Made by a program: the position numbers and the translations under genes. This document shows, in pieces, positions 31,482-43,424 of a stretch of 64,000 nt of DNA; the stretch's first letter is position 1; each line of letters starts with the position of its first letter. Under the pieces are notes generated by a model, which had not been told where the DNA came from, did not search any database, and saw only the letters and a program-made list of their open reading frames with translations. Source of the DNA: Kofleriaceae bacterium (GTDB lineage Bacteria; Myxococcota_A; Polyangia; Haliangiales; Haliangiaceae); contig JAGPCY010000003.1 of assembly GCA_018057825.1 (NCBI GenBank), positions 238,415 to 302,414 of the forward strand. The letters run 5' to 3'.

Positions 31482-32861
31482 CTAGGCTTCTTCGTCGTCG
31501 GGGATGCGCAGGCCGTGGGCGGCCAGCCATCGATAGATCTGTCGGCGATCGCGGCTGAAGTGCCGGGCCACCGCGCGCACCGAGTGGCCGTGCTGCTCCC
31601 AGGCGGCGATGAACTCATCGCGACTCGGCACCGGCACGCGGATCGGCGCCGCGGCCTCGGTGACCGGCGCGGTCGCGCCAGGCGCCGGGGACGTCGACGG
31701 TGGGAGGCCAGCGGTCGGCGGCGCGGCGCGGACCCATTCGGGCAGATCGTCTAGGTCGATCGCGCCGCGGCCGAGGCTGGCGAGGGCGTGGACCAGGCGA
31801 TCGAGGCCGCGGAGGTTGTCGGGCCAGGGCGCGTTCACGACGGTGGCGGCCGCGCTGGCGGTCCAGGTCAACGTCGGCGCGGCGCGGTGGCGCTCGTCGT
31901 GCCACTGGCGCCACAGCCGCTCGAGCCAGGTGAGGATGTCGCCGCGCCGGCGTTCGAGGGCAGGCACGTCGAGGGTCCACTTGGCCAGGCGGGCCCGCAG
32001 GTCGCGGCGGAAGGTGCCGGCCTCGACCTCGGCCTCGAGTTCGCGATTGGTGGCGGCGATGACCCGGACGTCGACGGCGATCGGGCGCGCGCCGCCGACC
32101 GGCGTGACCTGGCCGTCCTGCAGGACCCGGAGCAGCTTGGGCTGGAGCGCCAGCGGCAGCTCGCCCAGCTCGTCGAGGAACAGGCTGCCGCGGTGGGCCT
32201 GGCGGAACCAGCCGTCGTGATCGGCGGTCGCGCCGGTGAAGGCGCCGCGGACGTGACCGAAGAGCTGACTCTCGGCCAGCTCGCGCGACAGGGTCGCGCA
32301 GTTGACCGCGACCAGGGGGCCGGGGCGCCCCGACAGCCGGTGCAGCTCGCGGGCGACCCACTCCTTGCCACTGCCGGTCTCGCCGATGACGAGGGCCGGC
32401 GAGGGATCGGCGGCGGCCCGCGCCACCGCGCCGCGCAGCGCGACGATCGCCGCGGCGTCGCCCGGGATCATCGCGCGATCGACCGCGGCGTTGTCGGGTT
32501 CGCCGAGGCGCTCGTAGACCGCGAGCACGTCGCCCAGGCGCAGCACGTCGCCGTCGCGCAGGGCCCGCGGCGCGTCGCCGATCACGGCGTCGCCGGCCCG
32601 GGTGCCGTGGCGGCTGCCCAGGTCGCGGATCGCGTGCTGGCCGCGGCCGTCCCACCAGAGCTGGGCGTGACGGCGCGACACCGTGGAGTGGCCGAGCGCC
32701 GGCGTGCCGTCGTCGGGTTGGCGCCCGAGGACCACCGGCTCGCCAGCGAGTCGAAGCTGCCAGGTCAGCTCCGGCGGATAGATCACGCGGACGATCGCCG
32801 GGACCGGGCGCGGCAGGATGCGCGCCTCATCTTCGAGGGAAGCGGTGGTGGTGACAGTCAT
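31482..32861 (-). CDS. FHA-domain sigma54-dependent transcriptional activator
   Basis: A bacterial enhancer-binding protein of 459 residues. The N-terminal FHA domain (about 40-100, VVLGR, STVSRRH) reads phospho-threonine, presumably from a Ser/Thr kinase. The AAA+ domain has Walker A GETGSGKE (160-167), the sigma54-contacting GAFTGA (206-211, intact) and Walker B SLFLDE (226-231). The C-terminus is a Fis-type helix-turn-helix (about 420-455). FHA plus sigma54 activator is a characteristic myxobacterial architecture linking kinases to transcription. Target genes are unknown; the kinase at 26.4-28.1 kb is a possible partner by proximity only. Confidence 0.92.
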   Translation of the reverse strand: MTVTTTASLEDEARILPRPVPAIVRVIYPPELTWQLRLAGEPVVLGRQPDDGTPALGHSTVSRRHAQLWWDGRGQHAIRDLGSRHGTRAGDAVIGDAPRALRDGDVLRLGDVLAVYERLGEPDNAAVDRAMIPGDAAAIVALRGAVARAAADPSPALVIGETGSGKEWVARELHRLSGRPGPLVAVNCATLSRELAESQLFGHVRGAFTGATADHDGWFRQAHRGSLFLDELGELPLALQPKLLRVLQDGQVTPVGGARPIAVDVRVIAATNRELEAEVEAGTFRRDLRARLAKWTLDVPALERRRGDILTWLERLWRQWHDERHRAAPTLTWTASAAATVVNAPWPDNLRGLDRLVHALASLGRGAIDLDDLPEWVRAAPPTAGLPPSTSPAPGATAPVTEAAAPIRVPVPSRDEFIAAWEQHGHSVRAVARHFSRDRRQIYRWLAAHGLRIPDDEEA

Positions 32862-32907
32862 CGCGCGCGCTGGCTATCTTGCCAGAGCCGGGGCGCGTCC
32901 CGCCAGG

Positions 32908-33360
32908 TCACGGCCGGTCGAGGGTCGCGCTCAGGGCGAGCAGCTCGACCCGCAGGCGCTCGGCCCGAGCCAGGTCGTCGTCGTCGGTGACGTCGAAGCC
33001 GGCCCGGCACCCGACCTCGAGGGGGACGTGGGTGGCCTGGTCGCGCAGGGCGCGGCCGGCGTCGGTGAGGCGGATCCTCACGACGCGCTCGTCGGCCGGG
33101 TCGCGGCTGCGCCCGATCAGCTCGCGCTGCTCGAGGCGCTTGAGCAGCGGGGTCAAGGTCCCGGAGTCGAGGCCGAGGCGGTCGCCCAGCTCGCCGACGG
33201 TGTGATCGTCGGTCTCCCACAGGACCAGCATCACCAGGTACTGCGGGTAGGTCAGGCCCAGGGGCTCGAGCACCGGTCCGTACGCCCGGGTCATCGCCCG
33301 GCTCGCGGCGTACAGCGCGAAGCAGAGCTGGCGATCGAGGCGGAGGAGCTGGTCACTCAT
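32908..33360 (-). CDS. ohrR: MarR-family organic peroxide sensor OhrR
   Basis: A 150-residue winged-helix repressor. Its N-terminus LCFALYAASRAMTRAY, followed by LTYPQYLVMLVLWE, is the OhrR signature. The peroxide-sensing cysteine is C13, matching Cys15 of Bacillus OhrR. Oxidation by organic hydroperoxides releases it from DNA. It lies 56 bases downstream of ohr on the same strand, and an operator candidate lies ahead of ohr. Confidence 0.93.
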   Translation of the reverse strand: MSDQLLRLDRQLCFALYAASRAMTRAYGPVLEPLGLTYPQYLVMLVLWETDDHTVGELGDRLGLDSGTLTPLLKRLEQRELIGRSRDPADERVVRIRLTDAGRALRDQATHVPLEVGCRAGFDVTDDDDLARAERLRVELLALSATLDRP

Positions 33361-33416
33361 GGGTACTGCTGGTCGAGATGGTAGCGCGAGGTCGCGCCGG
33401 CACCGTGAGCTGCGGG

Positions 33417-33848
<432 letters not shown>

Positions 33849-33854
33849 GAGGAA

Positions 33855-33890
33855 TGTATAGTGCGCCATTTGATTGTGTGCAATTTAAAT
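33855..33890 (-). promoter_or_regulatory. ohr promoter with overlapping OhrR operator candidate
   Basis: On the minus strand TTGCAC (33883-33878) and TATACA (33860-33855) are separated by 17 bases. An ATTG-TGTG-CAAT inverted repeat (33873-33884) overlaps the -35, and ATTTAAAT (33883-33890) adjoins it. This is one of the few AT-rich islands in the area, as expected for a MarR/OhrR operator. The predicted start point falls near the ohr ATG, implying a very short or absent leader. Confidence 0.6.
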
Positions 33891-33929
33891 GTGCACGATC
33901 GAGCGTGCTGGCTCGCGGACAGCCGACTC

Positions 33930-34745
33930 CTACGCCTCTAACCTGAAGATCTTCGAGGCGTTAGCGCCCAAGAAGGCGGTCCGCGCCTCGGCGTCGAGGC
34001 CGAGGTTGTCGACCTCGGCGAGGCAGTCGCCGGGCAGGAGCATCGGGAAGTTGCTGCCGAACAGAACCTTGCGCCGGCCGTGGCCGCGCAGGAACTCGAC
34101 CAGCGCCGCCGGGTAGCGCCGCGGCTTGTACGCCGAGGTGTCGATGTAGACGTTCGGGTACTTGGTGGCCAGGGCGATCATCTCGTCGGTCCACGGGTAG
34201 CCGATGTGGCCGCCGACCACGACCAGCTCGGGGAACTCCAGGGCGACCTCGTCGAGGTACGGGATGGGCCGGCCGGGCTCCGAGGCGCGCAGCGGCCCGG
34301 CGTGACCGACCTGCAAGCAGAACGGGATCCCGAGCTCGATGCACTCGGCGTACAGCGGGTAGTAGCGGCGATCGTTGGGCGGCAGGCCCCACAGCCACGG
34401 CAAGATCCGCAGCGCCCGGAGCCCGAGCTGACGGACCGCGCGGCGCAGCTCGCGCACCGCGGCCATGGGCTGGCGCAGATCGACCGAGGCGACCCCGATC
34501 AGGTGCTCGGGGGCCGCGGCGACGAAGCTCGCGACCTGATCGTTGGTGATGAGCGGGCCGTCGGGCCCGTACCACGCGCAGGTCAGCGCGCGATCGACGC
34601 CGGCGGCGCGCAGGGCCGCCACCGTCATCGCCACCGGCACCTCGTGCGGCACGTCCGACAACCCGAGCCAGCGCCGCAGCGACGCGAACATCGGGTGAGC
34701 GATGAAGTCCGGCGTCGGATGCTGGATCCACGCGTCGACGATCAT
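33930..34745 (-). CDS. Amidohydrolase 2 family protein
   Basis: A 271-residue TIM-barrel protein of the amidohydrolase 2 (PF04909) type, a family of hydrolases and decarboxylases. It begins MIVDAWIQHPTPDF, where the usual N-terminal metal motif H-x-H is reduced to a single His. Other family positions are QVGHAG, GGHIGYPW and a C-terminal FGSNFPM, where Asn replaces the usual metal Asp of FGSDYP. Loss of these ligands suggests a changed metal site or a non-hydrolytic role. It sits between ohr and the ABC exporter on the same strand. Substrate is unknown. Confidence 0.78.
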   Translation of the reverse strand: MIVDAWIQHPTPDFIAHPMFASLRRWLGLSDVPHEVPVAMTVAALRAAGVDRALTCAWYGPDGPLITNDQVASFVAAAPEHLIGVASVDLRQPMAAVRELRRAVRQLGLRALRILPWLWGLPPNDRRYYPLYAECIELGIPFCLQVGHAGPLRASEPGRPIPYLDEVALEFPELVVVGGHIGYPWTDEMIALATKYPNVYIDTSAYKPRRYPAALVEFLRGHGRRKVLFGSNFPMLLPGDCLAEVDNLGLDAEARTAFLGANASKIFRLEA

Positions 34746-34816
34746 GGCCGACGCTACCACGCGCGCGGTGGCGTTCTGGCCGCGCCGCGCGGCGGCCTCG
34801 AGCACCGTTCGGTGCT

Positions 34817-36688
34817 CTAGCGATAGCCGCGGGCCTGGAGCGCGAACAAGGTCGCGTAGCGGCCGCCGGCGGCGACCAGCTCGTCGTGACTGCCGCGCTC
34901 GAGCACGCGACCACCATCGAGCACGACGATGGTGTCGGCCATGCGCACGGTCGAGAACCGGTGCGAGATCACGATCGCGATCTGATCGCGGGTGCGCTCG
35001 CGGAAGCGCTCGAAGATCGCGACCTCGGCGGCGGCGTCCATCGACGCGGTCGGCTCGTCGAGGACCAGGATGTCGGCGTCGGCGCGCATGAAGGCGCGGG
35101 CCAGCGCGATCTTCTGCCACTGCCCGAGGGACAGCTCGCGGCCGTCCTTGAACCACTTGCCGAGGCGGGTGTCGAAGCCGGCCGGCAGGGTCGCGACCAC
35201 CGGCGCGGCCAGGCCTTGCTCGGCGGCGGCGGCCCAGCGCGCGCGGTCCTCGAAGGCGCGGTCATCACCGGCGCCGATGTTCTCGCCGACCGTGAGCTGG
35301 TAGCGGACGAAGTCCTGGAAGATGACGCCGATGCGCCGACGCAGGGCGGCGACGTCCCAGTCGCGGACCGGCGTGCCGTCGACGGTGACCTCGCCGGCGG
35401 TCGGGGTGTAGAGGCCGGCCAGGAGCTTGATGAGCGTGGTCTTGCCCGAGCCGTTCTCGCCGACGATCGCGAGCTTGGAGCCCGGCGGGACGTGGAGGCT
35501 GATGCCGGCAAGGGCCGGCTCGGTCGCCCCCGGGTAGGTGAACGCGACGTCCGTGAACCGGACACCATCGCCGGGCACCGCGCCGGTCGTGACCCCGCCG
35601 GTCCGCTGCGCGGTCGGCAGGTCGAGCAGCTCGTAGAGCGTCGACAGGTACAGGTTGTCCTCGTACAGGCCGCCGAGATCGCCGAGCACCGAGGCCAGCG
35701 ACGCCTGGGCCTGGCGGAAGACCACGACGTACATGGTCATGGCGCCGATCGTGATCGTGCCGGCGATCGCGGCCAGGGCGATCCACGCGTACATCCCGTA
35801 GAACGCCGCGGTCGCCAGGACGCCCAGGCCGAGGCCCCACAGCCCGCGGCGCCAGGCCAGGCGGCGATCGTCGCCGTAGACCCGGTCGAAGATCGCCTGA
35901 TAGCGATCGAGCAGGCGCGGCCCGAGCTGGTAGAGCTGGACCTCCTTGGCGTGGTCGTCGCGGGCCAGGACGCTCTCGAGGTAGCCCTGCTCGCGGGTCT
36001 CCGGCGTGCGCCAGCGAAACAGCCGGAAGGCGTCGCCCGAGAACTTGGCCTCGACGATGAAGGCCGGCAGCGCCGCGGCCAGGAGGATGGCCAGGGCCAG
36101 GGGCGAGAACGCGGCGAGGAGCGCCGCCAGCCCGACCAGCGTGATGGTCTGCTGCGCGATCGCGAAGGTCCGCATCACCATCGACAGCGGTCGCGACGAC
36201 GCCTCGCGCCGGGCCCGCGTCAGCCGATCGTAGGTGTCGGCGTCCTCGAACTGGGTCAGCTCGAAGTCGAGGGCCTTGGCCAGGATCATCGCGTTCACGC
36301 GATTGCCCAGGCGGGCGCGGAGCAGCGAGCGCAAGATCGACGTGATGCGGGTCGTGACCGCGAGGGCGATCGCCAGGCCGAGCTCGAGGCCGATCCAGCC
36401 CAGGGCCGCGGCGCGCGCGTCGGCGTCGCCGGTGCCGGCTGCGCCGACGACGGCGTCGATCAGGCGCTTGCCGGTCCAGGCCATGGCGCCGGGAAGGGCG
36501 CCGGCCACCACCGCGCCGACCGCGAGCGCGATCGTCACCGGCCGCGAGGTCGCCCACACCAGGCCCAGGGCGCGCCGCGCGTAGCTGAACACGCCGATCA
36601 GATCGCGCAGCCGCGGGGTGCCGGCGGCGCCCTTGCCATCGGCGGCGATCGGGGGACTGTGTCGGCGATCGCCGCGAGGTGGAGTCAC
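34817..36688 (-). CDS. ABC exporter, fused membrane and ATPase domains
   Basis: A 623-residue half-transporter that would act as a homodimer. Six membrane helices occupy about residues 45-330, followed by the ATPase with Walker A GENGSGKTT (about 403-411) and Q-loop FQDF. The signature is LSLGQWQK, Walker B is ILVLDEPTASMD, and the switch His is in ISHRFSTV. The GTG at 36688 follows the coding pattern; an internal start after the poorly conserved first 25 residues is possible. Substrate cannot be told from sequence; lipids, peptides and drugs are all handled by this subfamily. Confidence 0.9.
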   Translation of the reverse strand: MTPPRGDRRHSPPIAADGKGAAGTPRLRDLIGVFSYARRALGLVWATSRPVTIALAVGAVVAGALPGAMAWTGKRLIDAVVGAAGTGDADARAAALGWIGLELGLAIALAVTTRITSILRSLLRARLGNRVNAMILAKALDFELTQFEDADTYDRLTRARREASSRPLSMVMRTFAIAQQTITLVGLAALLAAFSPLALAILLAAALPAFIVEAKFSGDAFRLFRWRTPETREQGYLESVLARDDHAKEVQLYQLGPRLLDRYQAIFDRVYGDDRRLAWRRGLWGLGLGVLATAAFYGMYAWIALAAIAGTITIGAMTMYVVVFRQAQASLASVLGDLGGLYEDNLYLSTLYELLDLPTAQRTGGVTTGAVPGDGVRFTDVAFTYPGATEPALAGISLHVPPGSKLAIVGENGSGKTTLIKLLAGLYTPTAGEVTVDGTPVRDWDVAALRRRIGVIFQDFVRYQLTVGENIGAGDDRAFEDRARWAAAAEQGLAAPVVATLPAGFDTRLGKWFKDGRELSLGQWQKIALARAFMRADADILVLDEPTASMDAAAEVAIFERFRERTRDQIAIVISHRFSTVRMADTIVVLDGGRVLERGSHDELVAAGGRYATLFALQARGYR

Positions 36689-36784
36689 GCTCGCACTGTA
36701 GCGACCGCGCCCCTCGGGCCGCTACTGCCCGGATGGCCGGGTCGCGGTCTCGACCGGGCGGCCGCGGTTGCGTAGCATCGCGCC

Positions 36785-37411
36785 GTGCCCCGGGTCATCG
36801 CCGCGCTCTTCGTCGTGACCGCGTGTGGCTCGCGCAGCCGCGAGGCCGAGCCGGCGCCGACGGCCGATCCGACGGCCGACCCGACCGCCGCGGTGACGCC
36901 TGCACCGACTCCGGTCCGTCCGTCCGCCCCGGCGCCCCGGCGCGACGACGAGTGGCCGGCCGCGCCGACCCGGGTGGTGACCGATCGCATCGGCGATCTG
37001 GCCTTCACGCTGGCCTTGCCCAACGAGCTGCAGGGCCACCCCAACGATCGCACCGAGCGCAGCCGGGGCTGGGAGGTCGTGGGTTGGCCCCTGACCCAGC
37101 CGCGCTTCGAGGTCACGCGGCGCGACGAGCCGGGGTTCACGACCGTCGAGGCCGGCCGCGAGGCCTACGCCGACGACGCCGATCACGTCGCGTCGGCGGC
37201 CCTGACCGACGGCCGGTTCACGCTGGTCGTGACCAGCGCGCCCGGGACCCGCGCGGTCGAGGCCTTCGTCTCGGCCTACGTCGTGATCCCGGCCGGCGCC
37301 GGCTCCCTCGAGTGCTTCGGCACCCACGGCGGCGCGCACCTGACCGCGCCCGAGGTGATCGGGCCGTGGCTGGCGGCGACCTGCGCGACCCTGACGGTGA
37401 CGCCGCGCTGA
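36785..37411 (+). CDS. Hypothetical lipoprotein
   Basis: A 208-residue protein beginning at a GTG with a very short signal peptide and lipobox (VVTAC, Cys14). A Pro/Thr/Ala-rich stalk (about 20-55) with ADPTADPTA repeats follows. The globular domain (about 60-205) is unrecognised but has the pattern of the PsbP/DUF1795-like stress lipoproteins (LAFTLALPNELQ, GTRAVEAFVSAYVV). The same pattern recurs at 63359-63964. The assignment to a fold is tentative. Confidence 0.7.
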   Translation: MPRVIAALFVVTACGSRSREAEPAPTADPTADPTAAVTPAPTPVRPSAPAPRRDDEWPAAPTRVVTDRIGDLAFTLALPNELQGHPNDRTERSRGWEVVGWPLTQPRFEVTRRDEPGFTTVEAGREAYADDADHVASAALTDGRFTLVVTSAPGTRAVEAFVSAYVVIPAGAGSLECFGTHGGAHLTAPEVIGPWLAATCATLTVTPR

Positions 37412-37420
37412 GCGCGGCCG

Positions 37421-39286
<1,866 letters not shown>

Positions 39287-39486
39287 CGCGCCTCGGTAGC
39301 ACGGCGGTCCGACGCCGGCCCGCGGGCGGTCGCGCGGCGCGGCGGTCGGTCGCAGCCCCGCGGCCACCCGAGCCCGATGGCGTCCCCACGGCCACGACCG
39401 CCGTGGCGCCGCGCCCACGATCGTCGCCAAGTCCGCGCGTCGCCTGGTGTCGAGGGTCGGCCCGGACCGTGCTTTGAGACGTCGGC

Positions 39487-41721
39487 ATGCCGCCCAGACC
39501 CAACCTCGCGCTCATCGCCACCGCCCTCTGCCTCCCATCCCTGGCCTTCGCCCAGGCCATGCTCGAAGGCGCCAACCCGCGCGGCGAGCAGCCGGCCGAG
39601 CCCTTGCCGATGGTCGGCCACACGCTGACGGTCAAGATCGATCGCCAGTTCGCCGAGTCGACCCTGACCCAGACCTTCCTCAACCGCTCGCCCGATCAGC
39701 TCGAGGGCCGCTACCAGCTCCAGCTCGGCGAGGGCGCGCGGGTCTCGGGCTTCGCCTACTGGAACGGCTCGAAGAAGATCGTCGGCGAGGTCTTCGAGAA
39801 GGAGGTCGCGGCGCAGATCTACGGCGAGATCACCGGGCTCGGCCGCGACCCCGGCCTGTTCGAGCAGATCGGCGAGGGCGCGTTCAGCTTCCGGGTCTTC
39901 CCGATCGCGCCGCGCGAGGAGAAGAAGGTCGAGGTCAAGTTCGGCCGCTACCTGGCGCGCACCGGCAACCGCTTCGAGTACCGCATGCCGCTGGGCGCCA
40001 CCGAGGCCGACATCGCGCTCGAGATCGCCGACGATCGCAAGGTAGTCGCGGTGACCTCGCCGACCCATACGCTGGCCCAGGTCGGCGGCCAGTGGCGGGC
40101 GCGCGGCAAGGGCGATCTGGTGGTCCAGGTCGAGGTCGCCGACAAGCCCCTCGACGTCCGCGCGCGGGTCCACCGCGACGCCGGCGAGGACGCCTACGTG
40201 CTCTTGACCATGACCGCGCCCGACGATCGCAACGCCAAGGTCGCGCCCAAGGACATCACCCTGGTGATCGATCACTCGGGCTCGATGCAGGGCGATCCGA
40301 TGACCCACGCCCTGGCCGCCGCCGATCGCGTGCTGGCCCGCCTCAAGCCCGAGGATCGGGTCAACGTGCTGATGTTCGACGACACCGTCGACGCGCTCTA
40401 CGAAAAGCCGCGGCCGGTGACCGACGAGGTCCGCGCCGAGGCCCGGGCCTACGTCGCCAAGATCACCTCCGACGGCGGCACCGAGATCGCGCTGGCCCTC
40501 GAGAAGGCCCTGGCGGCCCAGCTCGCCGACGATCGCCCCGACGTCATCTTGTTCCTCACCGACGGCCAGAGCGACGCCCAGGCCGCGCTCAAGGTGGCGC
40601 GCGCCGACGCCGGCGACGCCCGGCTGTTCACGATCGGCCTGGGCTCGGGCGTCGAGAAGCCGCTCCTGGCCCGCCTGGCGTCCGAGAAGCGCGGCCGCTT
40701 CACCTTCATCCCCGACGTGAGCGCGGTCGAGCACGCCGTGGTCGAGGTCTTCGAGCGGATCGATCACCCGGTCATGATCGACCTGGCGGTGACCGGCGCG
40801 CAGCGCATGTACCCGCGGACCCTGCCCGACCTGGCGCGCGGCGAGGAGCTGACGATCGCGGCCCGGCTGCCCAAGGACGGCACGTTGACCGTGGCCGGCA
40901 CGATCGATGGCAAGCGGGTCGAGCGCAAGCTCGCGGTGACCTTGCCGGCGACCGAGCGGCGGCCGTGGGTCGGTCGGCAGTGGGCCGGCGCCCGCGTCGA
41001 GGATCTGCTGCAGCAGATCGCGCTCCACGGCGAGACCGAGGAGCTGAAGACCGAGGCGATCGAGCTGGCCCTGGCCTACAACCTGGTGACCCCGTACACG
41101 TCGTTTCTGGCCCTGCCCGAGGAGGAGATCACCGAGTCGACCGCCCAGACCTTGGCCGACGCCCGGGCCCGCAAGAAGGCGATCCAGGCCGCCCACAAGG
41201 ACGCGGTCGCCCTGTCGCGCGACGACATGCCGCCCGGTGACCCGATCCTGTCGGTGCGCGCGCCCAAGGACGCGGTCCAGGTGACGGCCCACTTCCCCTT
41301 CGGCCTGACCAAGGACCTCGAGTGGGACACCCACGACGAGCAGTGGAAGGTGCGGTTCCTGGTGCCCAAGGACGTGGTCGATGGCAGCTACGTCGCGCGG
41401 GTGGTGATCGTGCGCGCCGACGGCACGATCGAGGTGGCCCAGGCGCCGTACAAGATCGACTCGGCCGAGCCCGACTTCCTCGTCACCACCACCCAGCTCG
41501 GCAGCAACCTACTCGTCCAGGTCGAGGCCAGCGCCGGCGTGACCGGGGTCCAGCTCGGCCGGGTCGGCGACCCCAGTCTGCGGGTCGCCCTGGTCCAGAC
41601 CACCCCGGGCGTGTTCGTCGCGATCGTGCCCCTGGCCGCCGGCGTCCACCAGCTCCGCCTGGTCGTGGTCGACTCGGCGCGCAACGAGGCGGACCGCACG
41701 ATCGACGTCGAGGTGAAGTGA
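39487..41721 (+). CDS. VIT and von Willebrand factor A domain secreted protein
   Basis: A 744-residue exported protein. A signal peptide (1-22, ending SLAFA) precedes a VIT domain (about 40-175) and a vWA domain (about 258-430). The metal-ion-dependent adhesion site begins at D262-x-S264-x-S266, with DGQSD further on. A long beta-rich C-terminal part (about 440-744) ends in an Ig-like module. VIT-vWA proteins bind other proteins or surfaces. No LPxTG or other sorting signal is present, so it is not the sortase-linked type. It overlaps the next gene by one base (TGATG), so the pair is coupled. Confidence 0.88.
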   Translation: MPPRPNLALIATALCLPSLAFAQAMLEGANPRGEQPAEPLPMVGHTLTVKIDRQFAESTLTQTFLNRSPDQLEGRYQLQLGEGARVSGFAYWNGSKKIVGEVFEKEVAAQIYGEITGLGRDPGLFEQIGEGAFSFRVFPIAPREEKKVEVKFGRYLARTGNRFEYRMPLGATEADIALEIADDRKVVAVTSPTHTLAQVGGQWRARGKGDLVVQVEVADKPLDVRARVHRDAGEDAYVLLTMTAPDDRNAKVAPKDITLVIDHSGSMQGDPMTHALAAADRVLARLKPEDRVNVLMFDDTVDALYEKPRPVTDEVRAEARAYVAKITSDGGTEIALALEKALAAQLADDRPDVILFLTDGQSDAQAALKVARADAGDARLFTIGLGSGVEKPLLARLASEKRGRFTFIPDVSAVEHAVVEVFERIDHPVMIDLAVTGAQRMYPRTLPDLARGEELTIAARLPKDGTLTVAGTIDGKRVERKLAVTLPATERRPWVGRQWAGARVEDLLQQIALHGETEELKTEAIELALAYNLVTPYTSFLALPEEEITESTAQTLADARARKKAIQAAHKDAVALSRDDMPPGDPILSVRAPKDAVQVTAHFPFGLTKDLEWDTHDEQWKVRFLVPKDVVDGSYVARVVIVRADGTIEVAQAPYKIDSAEPDFLVTTTQLGSNLLVQVEASAGVTGVQLGRVGDPSLRVALVQTTPGVFVAIVPLAAGVHQLRLVVVDSARNEADRTIDVEVK

Positions 41722-42854
41722 TGCTGGCCGGCCTCGTCGCGGTGGTGGCCGCCACCGCCCTCTACACCAACACCGAGACGGTCGCCGCCGTCGAGGAGCG
41801 CGACGGGGCCCTGTGGGTCACGACCACCGGCGGCGTCGAGCGCTACGACCTCACGACCCTGACCCGCACCGCGGTCACCGTCGGCGCGCCGCCGGCCGCC
41901 GCCGCGCTGGCGGTGGCGCCGCGCTACCAGGGCGCGCGCGAGACCACGCGGGTCGTGACCTCGATCGGCACCGTGGTCGGCACCGCCGGCCGCGGCGTCT
42001 GGCTCGACGGCGCGAGCCCGCGGCGCTTGACCCCGACCGGGCAGATCTGCGGCAACCACGTCGTCGCGATGGCGGAGTGGAACGGCCGGCCGTGGGTCGC
42101 GACCTTCGACCGCGGGGTGTGCTGGCTCGACGGCGATCGCTGGGTCCAGCCGACCACCAGCTTCCGCATGGCGAACGATCTGGCGGTCACCCCCAAGGGC
42201 CTGGTGGTCGCGGCCAGCGAGGGCCTGTTCGTCTCGACCGACGGCGTCGCGTTCGCGCGCTGGAAGGGCATCGTCGACACCGGCTGGAACGATCTGGCGC
42301 TGGTCGGCGACGACCTGTACGCGACCATGCCCGGGGCGATGTGGCGGCTGCCGGTCGGCAAGCGCGGCCGGCGCGCGATCACGCGGTGGAAGCCGGGCGG
42401 CAGCAAGGCCCTGCAGGCGGTGGTCGGCGACGGCCGCTCGCTGTGGGTCACCAGCGAGGACCGCGGCGTCCTCGACGTCACCAAGCGCGCGGTCGCGATC
42501 CACGATCGCCTCGCCGGGCTGCCGACCTCGTGGCACATCGACGTCGCGCTGATCGGCGGCCAGCCGTGGGTCGCGACCCTGCGCCACGGCCTGGTCCGGC
42601 GCGCGCCCGACGGGACGTGGTCGACGGTGGCGGGCCTGGGCTCGCCGTGGCTCCTGTTCGTCGGCGCCGACGCCGCCGGGACCGGGGCCTGGGTCGGCGC
42701 GCAAGGCGGCGCGTACCACGTCGCCGCCGATGGCGCGGTGCGCGACCTGTCGGCCCACCTGCCCGAGCCCAACGTCCACGTCATCGCCGAGCTCGGAGGC
42801 GCGGTGTGGATCGGGACCGAAGGTGGTCTGGTGCGGCTGCCGGCCGGCGCGTAG
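41721..42854 (+). CDS. Beta-propeller protein, two-component regulator propeller-like
   Basis: A 377-residue protein with a short hydrophobic N-terminus ([14 protein letters not shown]) that may export it. The rest is a series of repeats with W-V-T/W-V-A patterns: GALWVTTTGGVERYD, RPWVATFDRGVCWLD, SLWVTSEDRGVLDV, QPWVATLRHGLVRR, GAWVGAQGGAYHV and AVWIGTEGGLVRL. These are typical of periplasmic sensor propellers but are not attached here to any kinase. Coupling to the VIT-vWA gene suggests the two proteins act together on the surface. Confidence 0.8.
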   Translation: MLAGLVAVVAATALYTNTETVAAVEERDGALWVTTTGGVERYDLTTLTRTAVTVGAPPAAAALAVAPRYQGARETTRVVTSIGTVVGTAGRGVWLDGASPRRLTPTGQICGNHVVAMAEWNGRPWVATFDRGVCWLDGDRWVQPTTSFRMANDLAVTPKGLVVAASEGLFVSTDGVAFARWKGIVDTGWNDLALVGDDLYATMPGAMWRLPVGKRGRRAITRWKPGGSKALQAVVGDGRSLWVTSEDRGVLDVTKRAVAIHDRLAGLPTSWHIDVALIGGQPWVATLRHGLVRRAPDGTWSTVAGLGSPWLLFVGADAAGTGAWVGAQGGAYHVAADGAVRDLSAHLPEPNVHVIAELGGAVWIGTEGGLVRLPAGA

Positions 42855-42863
42855 GATCGCGCC

Positions 42864-43322
42864 ATGCTCCAGTCCGCTCCGCGCGTGTTGTCCGTGTTGT
42901 TCGTGGTCGCTGCCGCGTGCGGCGGCAAGGCCAAGCCCGCCGAGGGCCCCGCCGGCCCGGCCGGTCCCGCGGCCGCCGACGGCCCTGACCAGGCCGCCCT
43001 CAAGGCCGAGCTCGCCGCGCTGCCGCAGGTCGACGCCTGCAAGACCGACGACGGCGGCACCCTCGCCGAGCTGATGGCCTACCAGCGCGGCCTGCTCGCG
43101 GGCGACGACCCGAACTCCGTCGAGGAGACCTTCGAGTGTCGGCGCCAGGACGCCGACCCGGGCTGGGACTGCATGTGGGCTGTCATGTCCAAGCCCTCCG
43201 GCGCGCCGTCGCCCGACGATCCGTGCGGCGGCGAGTGCTGCTCGGGCTTCCAGCTCATGGTCACCGTGACCGAGGCCGGGACCCTCGTCCCCGACTCGAT
43301 CATGTGCGTCGCGCCGGGCTGA
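42864..43322 (+). CDS. Small cysteine-rich lipoprotein
   Basis: A 152-residue protein with signal peptide and lipobox (VAAAC, Cys19). The mature region has a Gly/Pro/Ala stalk, then seven cysteines including CGGECCSGF, so several disulfides are likely. The family is not recognised. It lies 9 bases after the propeller gene and probably belongs to the same transcript. Confidence 0.78.
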   Translation: MLQSAPRVLSVLFVVAAACGGKAKPAEGPAGPAGPAAADGPDQAALKAELAALPQVDACKTDDGGTLAELMAYQRGLLAGDDPNSVEETFECRRQDADPGWDCMWAVMSKPSGAPSPDDPCGGECCSGFQLMVTVTEAGTLVPDSIMCVAPG

Positions 43323-43424
43323 GCGCGCGAGTACGTCCTAGGCGCGGAGTTCCCGTTTGACCGTCGGTGAGGCTCGCTCGACGATCGCGCGTGTCCCGGT
43401 GGCTGGACACTCAATCGGGCGAGC

